Assembly (NCBI RefSeq): GCF_900182735.1
Contig: NZ_FXTU01000001.1
Location: forward strand, 496,001-560,000
Direction: 5' to 3'
Source: Laceyella tengchongensis
GTDB taxonomy: Bacteria > Bacillota > Bacilli > Thermoactinomycetales > Thermoactinomycetaceae
Length of the DNA stretch: 64,000 bases
Shown one piece after another: positions 51,920 to 59,120 of the stretch. Every line of letters starts with the position of its first letter. The stretch's first letter is position 1. The notes under the pieces are model-generated. The model did not search any database. It was not told where the DNA came from and saw only the letters and a program-made list of their open reading frames with translations. The position numbers and the translations under genes were made by a program.

Positions 51920-52342
51920 TTAGCTCCAGTCTATTTTGTTTAGCAGGGTGAGTAGGGTTTCGATTTCATCGGTAGCCAAGTGTTCAAACTTTTCCCTGTA
52001 GTATTCCGTTTTCCGCCGTGCCAATTTTTCAATCACGTCTTGCCCCTGTTTGCTGATGTGAAGCTCCACGACGCGCTTGTCCAGTTGCGAACGCTTGCGG
52101 TAAGCCAGGTTTTTCTTCTCCAGGTGGTCGGCGACGTGAGTGATGTGGCTGACGGAGCAATCAAATTCTTGCGCCAGAGCCGTCACGATTTGCGGACTTT
52201 TGTCTTGCAGACTTTTGAGCACATTGAATTCGGCGCCGTTGATTTGTTCTTCCCAGATGTCCGCCATATCTTTGCGCATTTGGCGGAACATGTGGCGGAA
52301 AGATTGTTCCAACTCTAAAATCATTTCTAAGCGATCTGGCAT
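51920..52342 (-). CDS. MarR family transcriptional regulator
   Basis: 140 aa, winged-helix MarR. Recognition region SVSHITHVADHLEKKNLAYRKRSQLDKRVVELHISKQG (seen in parts: LDKRVVEL is the wing). Target unknown; no divergent transporter adjoins. ATG 52342 (MPDRLEMI) follows AAGGAGATC; the longer start at 52369 precedes the SD. Confidence 0.88.
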   Translation of the reverse strand: MPDRLEMILELEQSFRHMFRQMRKDMADIWEEQINGAEFNVLKSLQDKSPQIVTALAQEFDCSVSHITHVADHLEKKNLAYRKRSQLDKRVVELHISKQGQDVIEKLARRKTEYYREKFEHLATDEIETLLTLLNKIDWS

Positions 52343-52449
52343 GTCGGATCTCCTTAATGCTTGTTTCATAAAGTCGAGTAATTGCGCTGTGCTGTATTAT
52401 AACGTTCTGATGATGTTTGGGCAAATGGAAATTTTGTAAACGTCAGTGC

Positions 52450-52538
52450 GGCTATGCAAAATTTCTGTGCCCATAGTAGCAAAAGCTAATGAATGCGCAT
52501 GCCCACGATAGAGATTGCGGTCGTCGGGATGCATAGCC
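52450..52538. promoter_or_regulatory. Inverted repeat upstream of marR
   Basis: GGCTATGCA (52450-52458) and TGCATAGCC (52530-52538), a 9-bp exact inverted pair 71 nt apart, 108-196 nt upstream of the MarR start. Could be a looping operator pair or chance. Confidence 0.3.
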
Positions 52539-52552
52539 ACGACTAAAGAAAG

Positions 52553-52573
52553 AACCAGCCGGCTGGACTGGTT
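52553..52573 (-). terminator. Terminator of the Cys-rich mini-gene
   Basis: On the minus strand AACCAG/CTGGTT with inner CCAGCCGGCTGG, followed by CTTTCTTT. Confidence 0.6.
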
Positions 52574-52596
52574 GTGATCGTCAAGTTGGATTTAGG

Positions 52597-52686
52597 TTAT
52601 TTTTTGCAATCGCAGTCAGGGCATTGGCAATCGGGAGTGCCGCATTTGTTGCATTTGGAAGTGCGGGGTTCAACAAAGGTGTTCAT
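52597..52686 (-). CDS. 29-aa cysteine-rich, metallothionein-like peptide
   Basis: ATG 52686 to TAA 52597 on the minus strand, with a near-ideal SD GGAGGTGAACC 7 nt upstream. Six of the last 18 residues are Cys: CNKCGTPDCQCPDCDCKK (CxxC, CxC, CxxC, CxC). This pattern suggests binding of zinc, cadmium or copper. A promoter TTCAAT, 17 nt, TATAAT (minus strand, 52762-52734) and a terminator complete a one-gene unit. No family name known to me. Confidence 0.7.
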   Translation of the reverse strand: MNTFVEPRTSKCNKCGTPDCQCPDCDCKK

Positions 52687-52733
52687 ATGGTTCACCTCCA
52701 CACACAGTTATCCTGGTTGCTACATTTCATTTT

Positions 52734-52762
52734 ATTATATTTCTCTGCTGTTGTAAATTGAA
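52734..52762 (-). promoter_or_regulatory. Promoter of the Cys-rich mini-gene
   Basis: Minus strand: TTCAAT (52762-52757), exact 17-nt spacer, TATAAT (52739-52734), about 48 nt before the ATG. Confidence 0.6.
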
Positions 52763-52801
52763 TATACATAATTTATTGAATAATCAGCAGATGAATATAA
52801 C

Positions 52802-52827
52802 CACCCGCCACGTCGAGTCGGCGGGTG
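52802..52827 (-). terminator. Hairpin after thiE
   Basis: CACCCGCC/GGCGGGTG, 10-nt loop; weak T-rich tail on the minus strand. Confidence 0.65.
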
Positions 52828-52852
52828 AGACAAGTGACCGAGCGAATGTGCG

Positions 52853-53491
52853 TTAACGGGAACATTGTCGCAACTGTTGCGCGGCCTGTTCGGGGGAGTC
52901 GGCGCGAGTGATGGCGGAGATGACGGCAATGCCATCTGCCCCAGCTTGACGCACCGCAGCCATGTTATCAACGGTGATGCCACCGATGCCGACGATAGGA
53001 AAGTCACCAAGTGCTTGGCGAATCTCAGCTAATGCCTCTGGTCCAATTGGTTGTTTCGCATCCGGCTTGCTCGTCGTGGCAAACATGGGACCAATGCCGA
53101 TATAATCCGCCCCTTCTTGCTGTGCTTGTCGCGCTTCAGGGATGCTGCGGGCGGATACCCCAATCACGCAAGACGGGGGAAGGATGCGTTTGGCCTCGGG
53201 CACGGGCAAGTCGTCTTGGCCGAGATGAACTCCGTCGGCATCGAGGATTAAAGCCAAATCCACCCGGTCATTCACCAGAAAGGGAATCCGGTGTGTGCGG
53301 CAGAGGGCGCGCAGGCTGTGACCCAACTCCACCGTTTCACGCAAATTGCGCGCGGAATGTTTTTCGCGAAACTGAAAACAGGTGATGCCCCCTGAGATGG
53401 CGGCCTGAAGCACGGCAACCGGATCGCGGTCGAGGCAATCTTGGCTGCCCATTACTAGGTATAGGCGCAAATCTTTTGCTTTAATCGGCAT
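52853..53491 (-). CDS. thiE: Thiamine-phosphate synthase
   Basis: 212-aa TIM barrel joining HMP-PP and thiazole phosphate. Motifs: GITCFQFREKH, FLVNDRVDLALILDADGVHLGQDDLP (in parts), GVSARS, GADYIGIGPMF and GIGGITVDN. ATG 53491 follows AGGAGGTGAG and overlaps the thiD end by 11 nt, so the two are co-translated. Thiazole genes are absent nearby. Confidence 0.93.
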   Translation of the reverse strand: MPIKAKDLRLYLVMGSQDCLDRDPVAVLQAAISGGITCFQFREKHSARNLRETVELGHSLRALCRTHRIPFLVNDRVDLALILDADGVHLGQDDLPVPEAKRILPPSCVIGVSARSIPEARQAQQEGADYIGIGPMFATTSKPDAKQPIGPEALAEIRQALGDFPIVGIGGITVDNMAAVRQAGADGIAVISAITRADSPEQAAQQLRQCSR

Positions 53492-54296
53492 ACAGCTCAC
53501 CTCCTAGGCGATGAGCCCAGTGATTGGTTGGCCCATGGCCGCTTCCCAGAGGAAATGCATGGGAAATGGCAGCCGAAATGAACTGCTTCGCCTGGGAGAC
53601 GGCGTTGGCCAAGGTGAAGCCGCGGGCCAGATAGGCGGCAATCGCAGCCGAAAGCGTGCATCCCGTTCCGTGAGTGTGAGAGGTGTCGAACCGGGGTGAA
53701 CGGAGGAAGACGAACTCTTTGCCATCATAAAAGAGATCGACGGCATCATCATCTTCAAGATGCCCACCTTTGATCACCACGGATTGGGCGCCGAGTGCAT
53801 GCAGGGCTTGTGCCGCCTGTTTGCGTGCGTTCAGATCGGTAAGCGGCGTTTCCGTCAATGCTTCGGCTTCAGGGATGTTGGGGGTGATTACGGTAGCGAG
53901 CGGAATCAGTTCTTCCATGAATTGTTTTCTGGCCGCCTGATCCAACAGCAGATGCCCACTGGTCGAGACCATCACTGGATCAACCACCAAGGGAAACAAT
54001 TGGTGCTCCTTCACCTTGCGGGCGACAACAGACGTAATCTCGGCATTGGCCAGCATGCCGGTTTTGGTCGCGTCTACGCCGATGTCCGTTGCCACGGCAT
54101 CTAGCTGCTTGGCGACAGCCTCCGCAGGGAGGGTTTGCACATCAAAGACCCCCAGGGTGTTTTGTGCCGTCACTGCCGTGATCGCGGTCATGCCGAAAAC
54201 CCGGAGTTCTTGGAACGTTTTTAAATCTGCTTGGATGCCAGCGCCTCCGCCACTGTCTGAACCGGCGATGGTCAGGGCCCGTGCAGGTTGAGTCAT
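53481..54296 (-). CDS. thiD: Hydroxymethylpyrimidine (phosphate) kinase
   Basis: 271-aa ribokinase-fold kinase making HMP-PP. TIAGSDSGGGAGIQADLKTFQ, DPVMVSTSGHLLL, TPNIPEAEAL and the catalytic THGTGCTLSAAIAA near the end. ATG 54296 follows AAAGGGG; the open frame extends 15 codons further without support. No TPP riboswitch is seen upstream. Confidence 0.93.
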   Translation of the reverse strand: MTQPARALTIAGSDSGGGAGIQADLKTFQELRVFGMTAITAVTAQNTLGVFDVQTLPAEAVAKQLDAVATDIGVDATKTGMLANAEITSVVARKVKEHQLFPLVVDPVMVSTSGHLLLDQAARKQFMEELIPLATVITPNIPEAEALTETPLTDLNARKQAAQALHALGAQSVVIKGGHLEDDDAVDLFYDGKEFVFLRSPRFDTSHTHGTGCTLSAAIAAYLARGFTLANAVSQAKQFISAAISHAFPLGSGHGPTNHWAHRLGGELYAD

Positions 54297-54479
54297 CAGG
54301 GTACCCCTTTCTATCAGTTGTGTGAGATCCGGTGTCTTCATTTATACAACCATATTCTATCAGAAATAAAGGGGTTCAATATAAATTTGAATAGTTCGTC
54401 TATAGCGTGAGCGGGCAGCTAGCACATATAGAAATTTACATATTTTTATTGTACCATCTAGAAGAAGGAGTGTGAAAAC

Positions 54480-55172
54480 ATGGCCAATAAGCACAAGAAG
54501 AAAAGCGTGTCTGATCGGATGGGCATGATCACCATGGTTACCGTTTTGCTGGTCTTTTTGGGTTTGGGCATTTTTGCGGTGATCCAATCCATTACACAAA
54601 GCGGTGAACAGGCGAAAGAAAAAGTGAACATTAAGCTTGACGGGCAACCGACCGTCGGAGACCCCAATGCGCCGATCAAGCTGGTTGAATTCGGCGATTT
54701 CAAATGCCCGACCTGCAAAATGTTTCACGATGAGATTTATCCACTGCTGAAAAAAGAGTATATCGACACCGGCAAAGTGCAAATGGCATTTATCAATTAT
54801 CAATTTTTAGGTGCCGATTCCGTGACCGCTGGCATTGCGGGCGAATCGGTATACAAGCAAAATCCGGAAGCTTTCTGGAAGTTTTATGACGCTATCTACA
54901 AAAATCAAGGGCAGGAAACGGAAACCTGGGCCACTCCCGAGTTTTTGACTGAATTGGTCAAGAAGAACATTCCAGAAGTGAATGCAGATCAAGTGAGCAA
55001 AGACTTGAAAAGCAAAGCATACGAAAAAGACGTGCTCGCGGACAACCAGTTGGCGCATACCTATAAAGTGGACGGTGTTCCGACTGTCTTTATCAACGGC
55101 GTCATGATGGATAACGCGATGGACTATGCCGCCTTGAAAAAAGCGATTGACGCCGAGCTGAAGAAAAAATGA
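54480..55172 (+). CDS. bdbD: Membrane-anchored DsbA-like thiol oxidase BdbD
   Basis: 230 aa. One N-terminal membrane anchor (about 16-37), then a thioredoxin/DsbA fold outside the cell with active site CPTC (Cys76, Cys79) and cis-Pro in GVPTVFING. Introduces disulfides into secreted proteins. Followed 20 nt later by its likely partner bdbC. Confidence 0.9.
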   Translation: MANKHKKKSVSDRMGMITMVTVLLVFLGLGIFAVIQSITQSGEQAKEKVNIKLDGQPTVGDPNAPIKLVEFGDFKCPTCKMFHDEIYPLLKKEYIDTGKVQMAFINYQFLGADSVTAGIAGESVYKQNPEAFWKFYDAIYKNQGQETETWATPEFLTELVKKNIPEVNADQVSKDLKSKAYEKDVLADNQLAHTYKVDGVPTVFINGVMMDNAMDYAALKKAIDAELKKK

Positions 55173-55192
55173 GAGAGGGAATCTGATCCACG

Positions 55193-55630
55193 ATGAAGCG
55201 GATGTTGTCTACATACGGTCTTTACTTTGCCTGGTTGGTCGCGCTTGTGGCCACAGGAGGCAGTTTGTATTTTAGTGAAGTATTGGGCTTCATTCCCTGT
55301 ACCCTGTGCTGGTATCAGCGGATTTTTATGTATCCGCAAGTGATTCTGCTCGGAATCGCCTCTTATCGCAACGACCATCGTATCATCCCTTATGTTTTGC
55401 CGTTGTCGGTGTTAGGGGGATGCGTTTCGCTCTGGCACTATCTGGAGCAGAAAGTGCCGGGTTTTGCTACGATCCTTCCTTGCCGCGTCGGTGTGCCTTG
55501 CGCGCAAGCCTATATTGATTGGTTTGGGTTTATCACGATTCCATTTTTGGCGTTGGTTGCATTCATCTTGATCGTTGTCTTTCTCTCATTTGCCCGCAGT
55601 GGCGCAGTTGAAGACGAAGCTTCAGAATAA
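55193..55630 (+). CDS. bdbC: DsbB-like disulfide oxidoreductase BdbC
   Basis: 145 aa, four membrane helices. First Cys pair CTLC (Cys36, Cys39) and second pair Cys97/Cys103 (PCRVGVPC), as in DsbB/BdbC, which reoxidise BdbD and pass electrons to quinone. Operon with bdbD. Confidence 0.92.
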   Translation: MKRMLSTYGLYFAWLVALVATGGSLYFSEVLGFIPCTLCWYQRIFMYPQVILLGIASYRNDHRIIPYVLPLSVLGGCVSLWHYLEQKVPGFATILPCRVGVPCAQAYIDWFGFITIPFLALVAFILIVVFLSFARSGAVEDEASE

Positions 55631-55721
55631 ACGGGCATATTTCCCTTGGCATTTGCCGGAGCCTGTTGTGACGGTGGGTACATAGACTAGTACTGAAGTC
55701 ACAACGAAGGGAGATCGATCT

Positions 55722-55904
55722 GTGAAAAATGGAACTTTGAAGACAAGCGGCATAGGTTTTGGCGGCTTTGGCGGGATAGGGTCGGCCATCGCCATCGCGA
55801 TCATCGTCATCCTGATCATCGCCTTCTTCTGCTTCTGGGGCTTTTTCGGAGGCGGCTGGGGTTTCGGTGGGGGCTTTGGTGGTTTCCCCGGATTCTGCCT
55901 GTAA
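55722..55904 (+). CDS. 60-aa Gly/Phe-rich membrane mini-protein
   Basis: GTG start 8 nt after AAGGGAG. The product has a Gly-rich head, one very hydrophobic helix (about 22-40, with AIAIAIIVILIIAFF) and a Gly/Phe/Trp tail (GFFGGGWGFGGGFGGF). This recalls small YjcZ-like sporulation proteins but with a different order. CATAGACTA at 55681-55689 fits the sigma-K -10 form CATAnnnTA, though no AC -35 is well placed. Confidence 0.6.
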   Translation: MKNGTLKTSGIGFGGFGGIGSAIAIAIIVILIIAFFCFWGFFGGGWGFGGGFGGFPGFCL

Positions 55905-55920
55905 CTGCATAACGAAAAAA

Positions 55921-55968
55921 GCAAGCCTGTTCGTTAAGAACGAACGACGGGCTTGCCTGTTTTTTTTT
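55921..55968. terminator. Terminator between the mini-protein gene and sspI
   Basis: GCAAGCC..TTCGTT paired with AACGAA..GGGCTTGC, loop AAG, then eight T. Converging genes share it. Confidence 0.88.
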
Positions 55969-55973
55969 AATCC

Positions 55974-56183
55974 TTATTTAGGAAGCGCTTCGTGCAGTGT
56001 TTCGATGAGTTGATTGCGCTCGGCGTCGGAGCTGTTTTTCCAGATGACTTCGAACAGCACACCCAGTCCGGGCAACAATTTTTCTTCGCCTTGTTGAATA
56101 GAGTCCACCACTAATTCTTGCAGTTGTTGCGGATTCATGGTATGAATGTTGTGTATTACTGCACCGCGAATGTCAAAATTCAT
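55974..56183 (-). CDS. sspI: Small acid-soluble spore protein SspI
   Basis: 69 aa matching SspI throughout: MNFDIRGAVIHNIH start and the diagnostic GEEKLLPGLGVLFEVIWKN. A minor forespore protein packed in the spore core; firm evidence that the organism sporulates. Followed by the shared terminator. Confidence 0.95.
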   Translation of the reverse strand: MNFDIRGAVIHNIHTMNPQQLQELVVDSIQQGEEKLLPGLGVLFEVIWKNSSDAERNQLIETLHEALPK

Positions 56184-56285
56184 CCTGATAACCCCCTTTT
56201 ACATAAGTCTTTACGGAAAAAATAACTTTATCCCTAAACGATTTGGGTTAAGCTAATTTGCAGAGGCTTTGCGGAGGCGACAAAA

Positions 56286-56948
56286 GTGAGTAAAACGTTT
56301 GCGATTATTGGCTTGGGCCGATTTGGAGGAAGCGTGGCCAAAACACTTCATTCCATGGGGTACGAAGTGTTGGCCATTGATAAAGACCACCAACGCGTTC
56401 AGGATATGTCCCAAGTGCTACTGCACACCGTGGAAGCAGACACGACCGATGAAAACGCGTTGAAAGCGCTGGGAATACGCAATTTTGACGTAGTGGTGGT
56501 CGCTATTGGCAATGACATCCAGGCCAGCATCTTGACTACGTTGGTGCTCAAAGAAATCGGATGCCCGAAAGTCGTGGTGAAAGCGATCAACGAGATGCAT
56601 GGCAAGGTATTGAATAAATTGGGAGCCGACCGCGTGGTGTTCCCGGAACGCGACATGGGGGTGCGCGTAGTTCACAGCTTGATTTCACCCAATATCCTAG
56701 AGTATATCGAGCTATCCGATGACTATAGCATCATTGAGGTGATCGCCGGTGAATTTTTCAACGGGAAAACACTGCAGGAATTAAATATTCGTGCGAAATT
56801 CGGTTGCAATGTGATGGCCATTAAGAACGGGTCGCAGTTTAACATTAACCCTGCGGCGACCGATATGATACATAAAGGTGACACGTTGGTTGTGATCGGC
56901 CATAATGACGATTTGAAAAAATTACAGGAAAAGACAGATGACCAATGA
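56286..56948 (+). CDS. TrkA/Ktr potassium channel RCK protein
   Basis: 220 aa: RCK_N Rossmann domain (IIGLGRFGGSVAKTL, about 1-135) and RCK_C domain (about 140-220), the KtrA/KtrC layout. Gates a KtrB/KtrD-type potassium channel in response to nucleotides, with c-di-AMP binding in RCK_C of relatives. No channel subunit adjoins, as for KtrC in B. subtilis. GTG start after GGAGGCG; end overlaps the next gene (ATGA). Confidence 0.9.
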   Translation: MSKTFAIIGLGRFGGSVAKTLHSMGYEVLAIDKDHQRVQDMSQVLLHTVEADTTDENALKALGIRNFDVVVVAIGNDIQASILTTLVLKEIGCPKVVVKAINEMHGKVLNKLGADRVVFPERDMGVRVVHSLISPNILEYIELSDDYSIIEVIAGEFFNGKTLQELNIRAKFGCNVMAIKNGSQFNINPAATDMIHKGDTLVVIGHNDDLKKLQEKTDDQ

Positions 56949-57757
56949 CAATAAAAAAACGCATTTCCATTACATCTCCTCATAATGAGCAAGTAAAACG
57001 CTGGAAAAAGTTGAACACCAGAAAAGGGCGGGCGCAAGAGAGGGCGCTGTTGATTGAAGGCGAACACCTGTTATTGGAAGCGGCGCGGGCATCTGCACAG
57101 TTTGAAGCGGTGCTGGTCAATAGGGATAAAGAAGAGGTCTACCAACGCATCAAAGGGGAATTGCCGCCCGATGCGCCCGTGTACGAACTAGCTCCTGCCG
57201 TATTTGCCGCGCTGGTGGACACTGAAACGCCGCAAGGGTTGGCAGCTGTCATCACTGCGCCAGTTTGGCCGCGTGACGTTTGGCTAGACAAAGATGGTGA
57301 TTTGACCGTGCTACTTCTGGACGCTGTCCAAGACCCTGGCAACTTGGGGACGATCATCCGTACAGCTCAAGCGGCAGGAGTGGATAGCATCCTGCTGGGG
57401 AAAGGGACGGTTGATCCATTCAATGCCAAAGTAGTCCGTTCGGCAATGGGTGCGTTGTTTCGCATGCCGCTTATCCAGATTGATTTGGCGGAAGCGATCC
57501 CAATGTTGCAGTCCCGGGGAGTGACAGTTGTGAATGCCTCTCCACATGCTGGCACGCACCATTTTGATTATGCTTTTCCGGCGCGGGTGGCACTGTTGCT
57601 GGGCAATGAAGGCCGAGGCGTCGATGAGAAATACCTGCCGCTGGTGGATGCGGATGTCACCATCCCTATGCCGGGTGGAACCGAGTCATTAAATGTATCC
57701 ATCACCGGCGCGATTTTGCTGTATGAACGAATCCGGCAACATTTTCAGGCAAGGTAA
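56945..57757 (+). CDS. ysgA: SpoU-family RNA 2'-O-methyltransferase
   Basis: 270 aa. N-terminal substrate-binding domain (about 1-100) and a SPOUT domain with motifs LLDAVQDPGNLGTIIRTAQAAG, LLLGNEGRG and IPMPGGTESLNVSITGAILLYE. Methylates rRNA; exact site unknown. As in B. subtilis it lies directly upstream of pheST. 4-nt overlap with the RCK gene. Confidence 0.92.
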   Translation: MTIKKRISITSPHNEQVKRWKKLNTRKGRAQERALLIEGEHLLLEAARASAQFEAVLVNRDKEEVYQRIKGELPPDAPVYELAPAVFAALVDTETPQGLAAVITAPVWPRDVWLDKDGDLTVLLLDAVQDPGNLGTIIRTAQAAGVDSILLGKGTVDPFNAKVVRSAMGALFRMPLIQIDLAEAIPMLQSRGVTVVNASPHAGTHHFDYAFPARVALLLGNEGRGVDEKYLPLVDADVTIPMPGGTESLNVSITGAILLYERIRQHFQAR

Positions 57758-57760
57758 CTG

Positions 57761-57790
57761 TTGCAGGTTGACTTTGCCATAGCTTATAAT
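57761..57790 (+). promoter_or_regulatory. Promoter of pheST
   Basis: TTGCAG (57761-57766), 18-nt spacer, TATAAT (57785-57790). Confidence 0.6.
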
Positions 57791-57814
57791 ATTAAATAAT
57801 TTAATCTGACAATG

Positions 57815-58077
57815 GATTTGAAAAGCGATGACAGAGAAGAGTAAGCAGTGCATCCTTTCAGGGAGGGAACACCATGACTGGAAGTGTTCCTAAGGAACTG
57901 GCTGCTGAAGTTCGCTCTGGAGCTGTCCCCTGAACTGACGTGAACGTGAACGCGAGTAGGGGGAACCGGTTTGACCGTTATCTCTGTAAGTGGAAAAGAA
58001 GGAGAAGACTGCCTTCTTTTCAAAAAGGGTGGTACCGCGAATCTCTCGTCCCTTTGGACGCGGGATTTTTTTATTTT
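57815..58077 (+). promoter_or_regulatory. T-box leader, Phe-specific
   Basis: Stem I start with GATGACAGAGAAGAGTA, a probable TTC specifier at 57911-57913, the T-box core GGGTGGTACCGCG (58027-58039) and a terminator (TCTCTCGTCC/GGACGCGGGA, 58041-58065 region, then T run). Uncharged tRNA-Phe would stabilise the antiterminator and switch on pheST. Confidence 0.93.
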
Positions 58078-58100
58078 CCATCAAAAAGAGGGGAGTATCA

Positions 58101-59105
58101 ATGATGCGCGAACGTTTAACAAGTTTGCAAGATGAAGCGGCCATTGCGATCGCTAATGCGGAGAGCTTGGACGCACTGAGGGAACTAAAAGTAAAGTATC
58201 TGGGAAAAAAAGGTGAATTAACAAGTGTATTGCGCGGCATGGGGAGCTTGCCCCCGGAAGAGCGGCCGGTGATCGGCGGATTGGCCAATGAGATTCGGGC
58301 ACAACTCGACCTGTTGATCGCGGAGAAAGAATCAGCCTTTGAAGAGGCGGCGCTCAATGAGCAGCTGGCCACAGAGACGATTGATGTCACGTTGCCGGGA
58401 ACCCCTGTTAAGTTGGGTTCGATTCATCCATTGAATCTGGTGATTGAACAGCTGGAAGACGTCTTCATCGGCATGGGATTTGAAATCGCCGAAGGGCCGG
58501 AAGTGGAGACGGATCAATACAACTTTGAAGCGTTGAACCTGCCCAAAGAACATCCGGCGCGCGACATGCAAGATTCGTTTTACATAACGCCGGAGACGTT
58601 GCTTCGCACACACACTTCGTCGGTGCAAGTGCGCACCCTGGAGAAAAAAGAAGGGCATGTGCCAGTAAGGATCATCTGCCCTGGTAAGGTGTACCGCCGC
58701 GATGATGACGATGCGACACATTCACATCAATTCACCCAAGTCGAGGGCCTGGTGGTTGACCGCGGCGTGTCGATGAGTGAGTTAAACGGTGTCTTGTTGG
58801 CCTTAATTGAAAAGATGTTTGGCGAAGGAACCGAAATGCGGTTGCGCCCCAGTTATTTCCCATTCACTGAGCCGAGTGTGGAAGTGGACATCTATCATCC
58901 GGAAAAAGGCTGGGTAGAGATCTTGGGAGCGGGCATGGTTCATCCGCGCGTGTTGGAGAAAGCCGGCTACAATCCGGAACGTTATTCTGGTTTCGCCTTC
59001 GGAATCGGGGTGGAGCGGATCGCCATGCTGAAATACGACGTTGATGACATTCGCCATTTTTACAATAATGATTTGCGTTTCTTGCGCCAATTTCGTTCTG
59101 AGTGA
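58101..59105 (+). CDS. pheS: Phenylalanine-tRNA ligase alpha subunit
   Basis: 334 aa. N-terminal coiled coil (about 1-85), then the class II catalytic core with motif 2 (CPGKVYRRDDDDATHSHQFTQVEG, seen as YRRD and HSHQF) and motif 3 GFAFGIGVERIAM. Works as alpha2beta2 with PheT. ATG 58101 follows GAGGGGAG; the longer frame reads through the T-box terminator. Confidence 0.95.
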   Translation: MMRERLTSLQDEAAIAIANAESLDALRELKVKYLGKKGELTSVLRGMGSLPPEERPVIGGLANEIRAQLDLLIAEKESAFEEAALNEQLATETIDVTLPGTPVKLGSIHPLNLVIEQLEDVFIGMGFEIAEGPEVETDQYNFEALNLPKEHPARDMQDSFYITPETLLRTHTSSVQVRTLEKKEGHVPVRIICPGKVYRRDDDDATHSHQFTQVEGLVVDRGVSMSELNGVLLALIEKMFGEGTEMRLRPSYFPFTEPSVEVDIYHPEKGWVEILGAGMVHPRVLEKAGYNPERYSGFAFGIGVERIAMLKYDVDDIRHFYNNDLRFLRQFRSE

Positions 59106-59120
59106 GAGGAGTGACATCAA

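Noticed and set aside
54297..54479. TPP riboswitch before thiD
   Set aside because: No conserved TPP-aptamer sequence (CUGAGA-type) is present in this gap.
57990..58100. N-terminal extension of pheS
   Set aside because: It would translate the T-box antiterminator and terminator; the SD and family alignment place the start at 58101.
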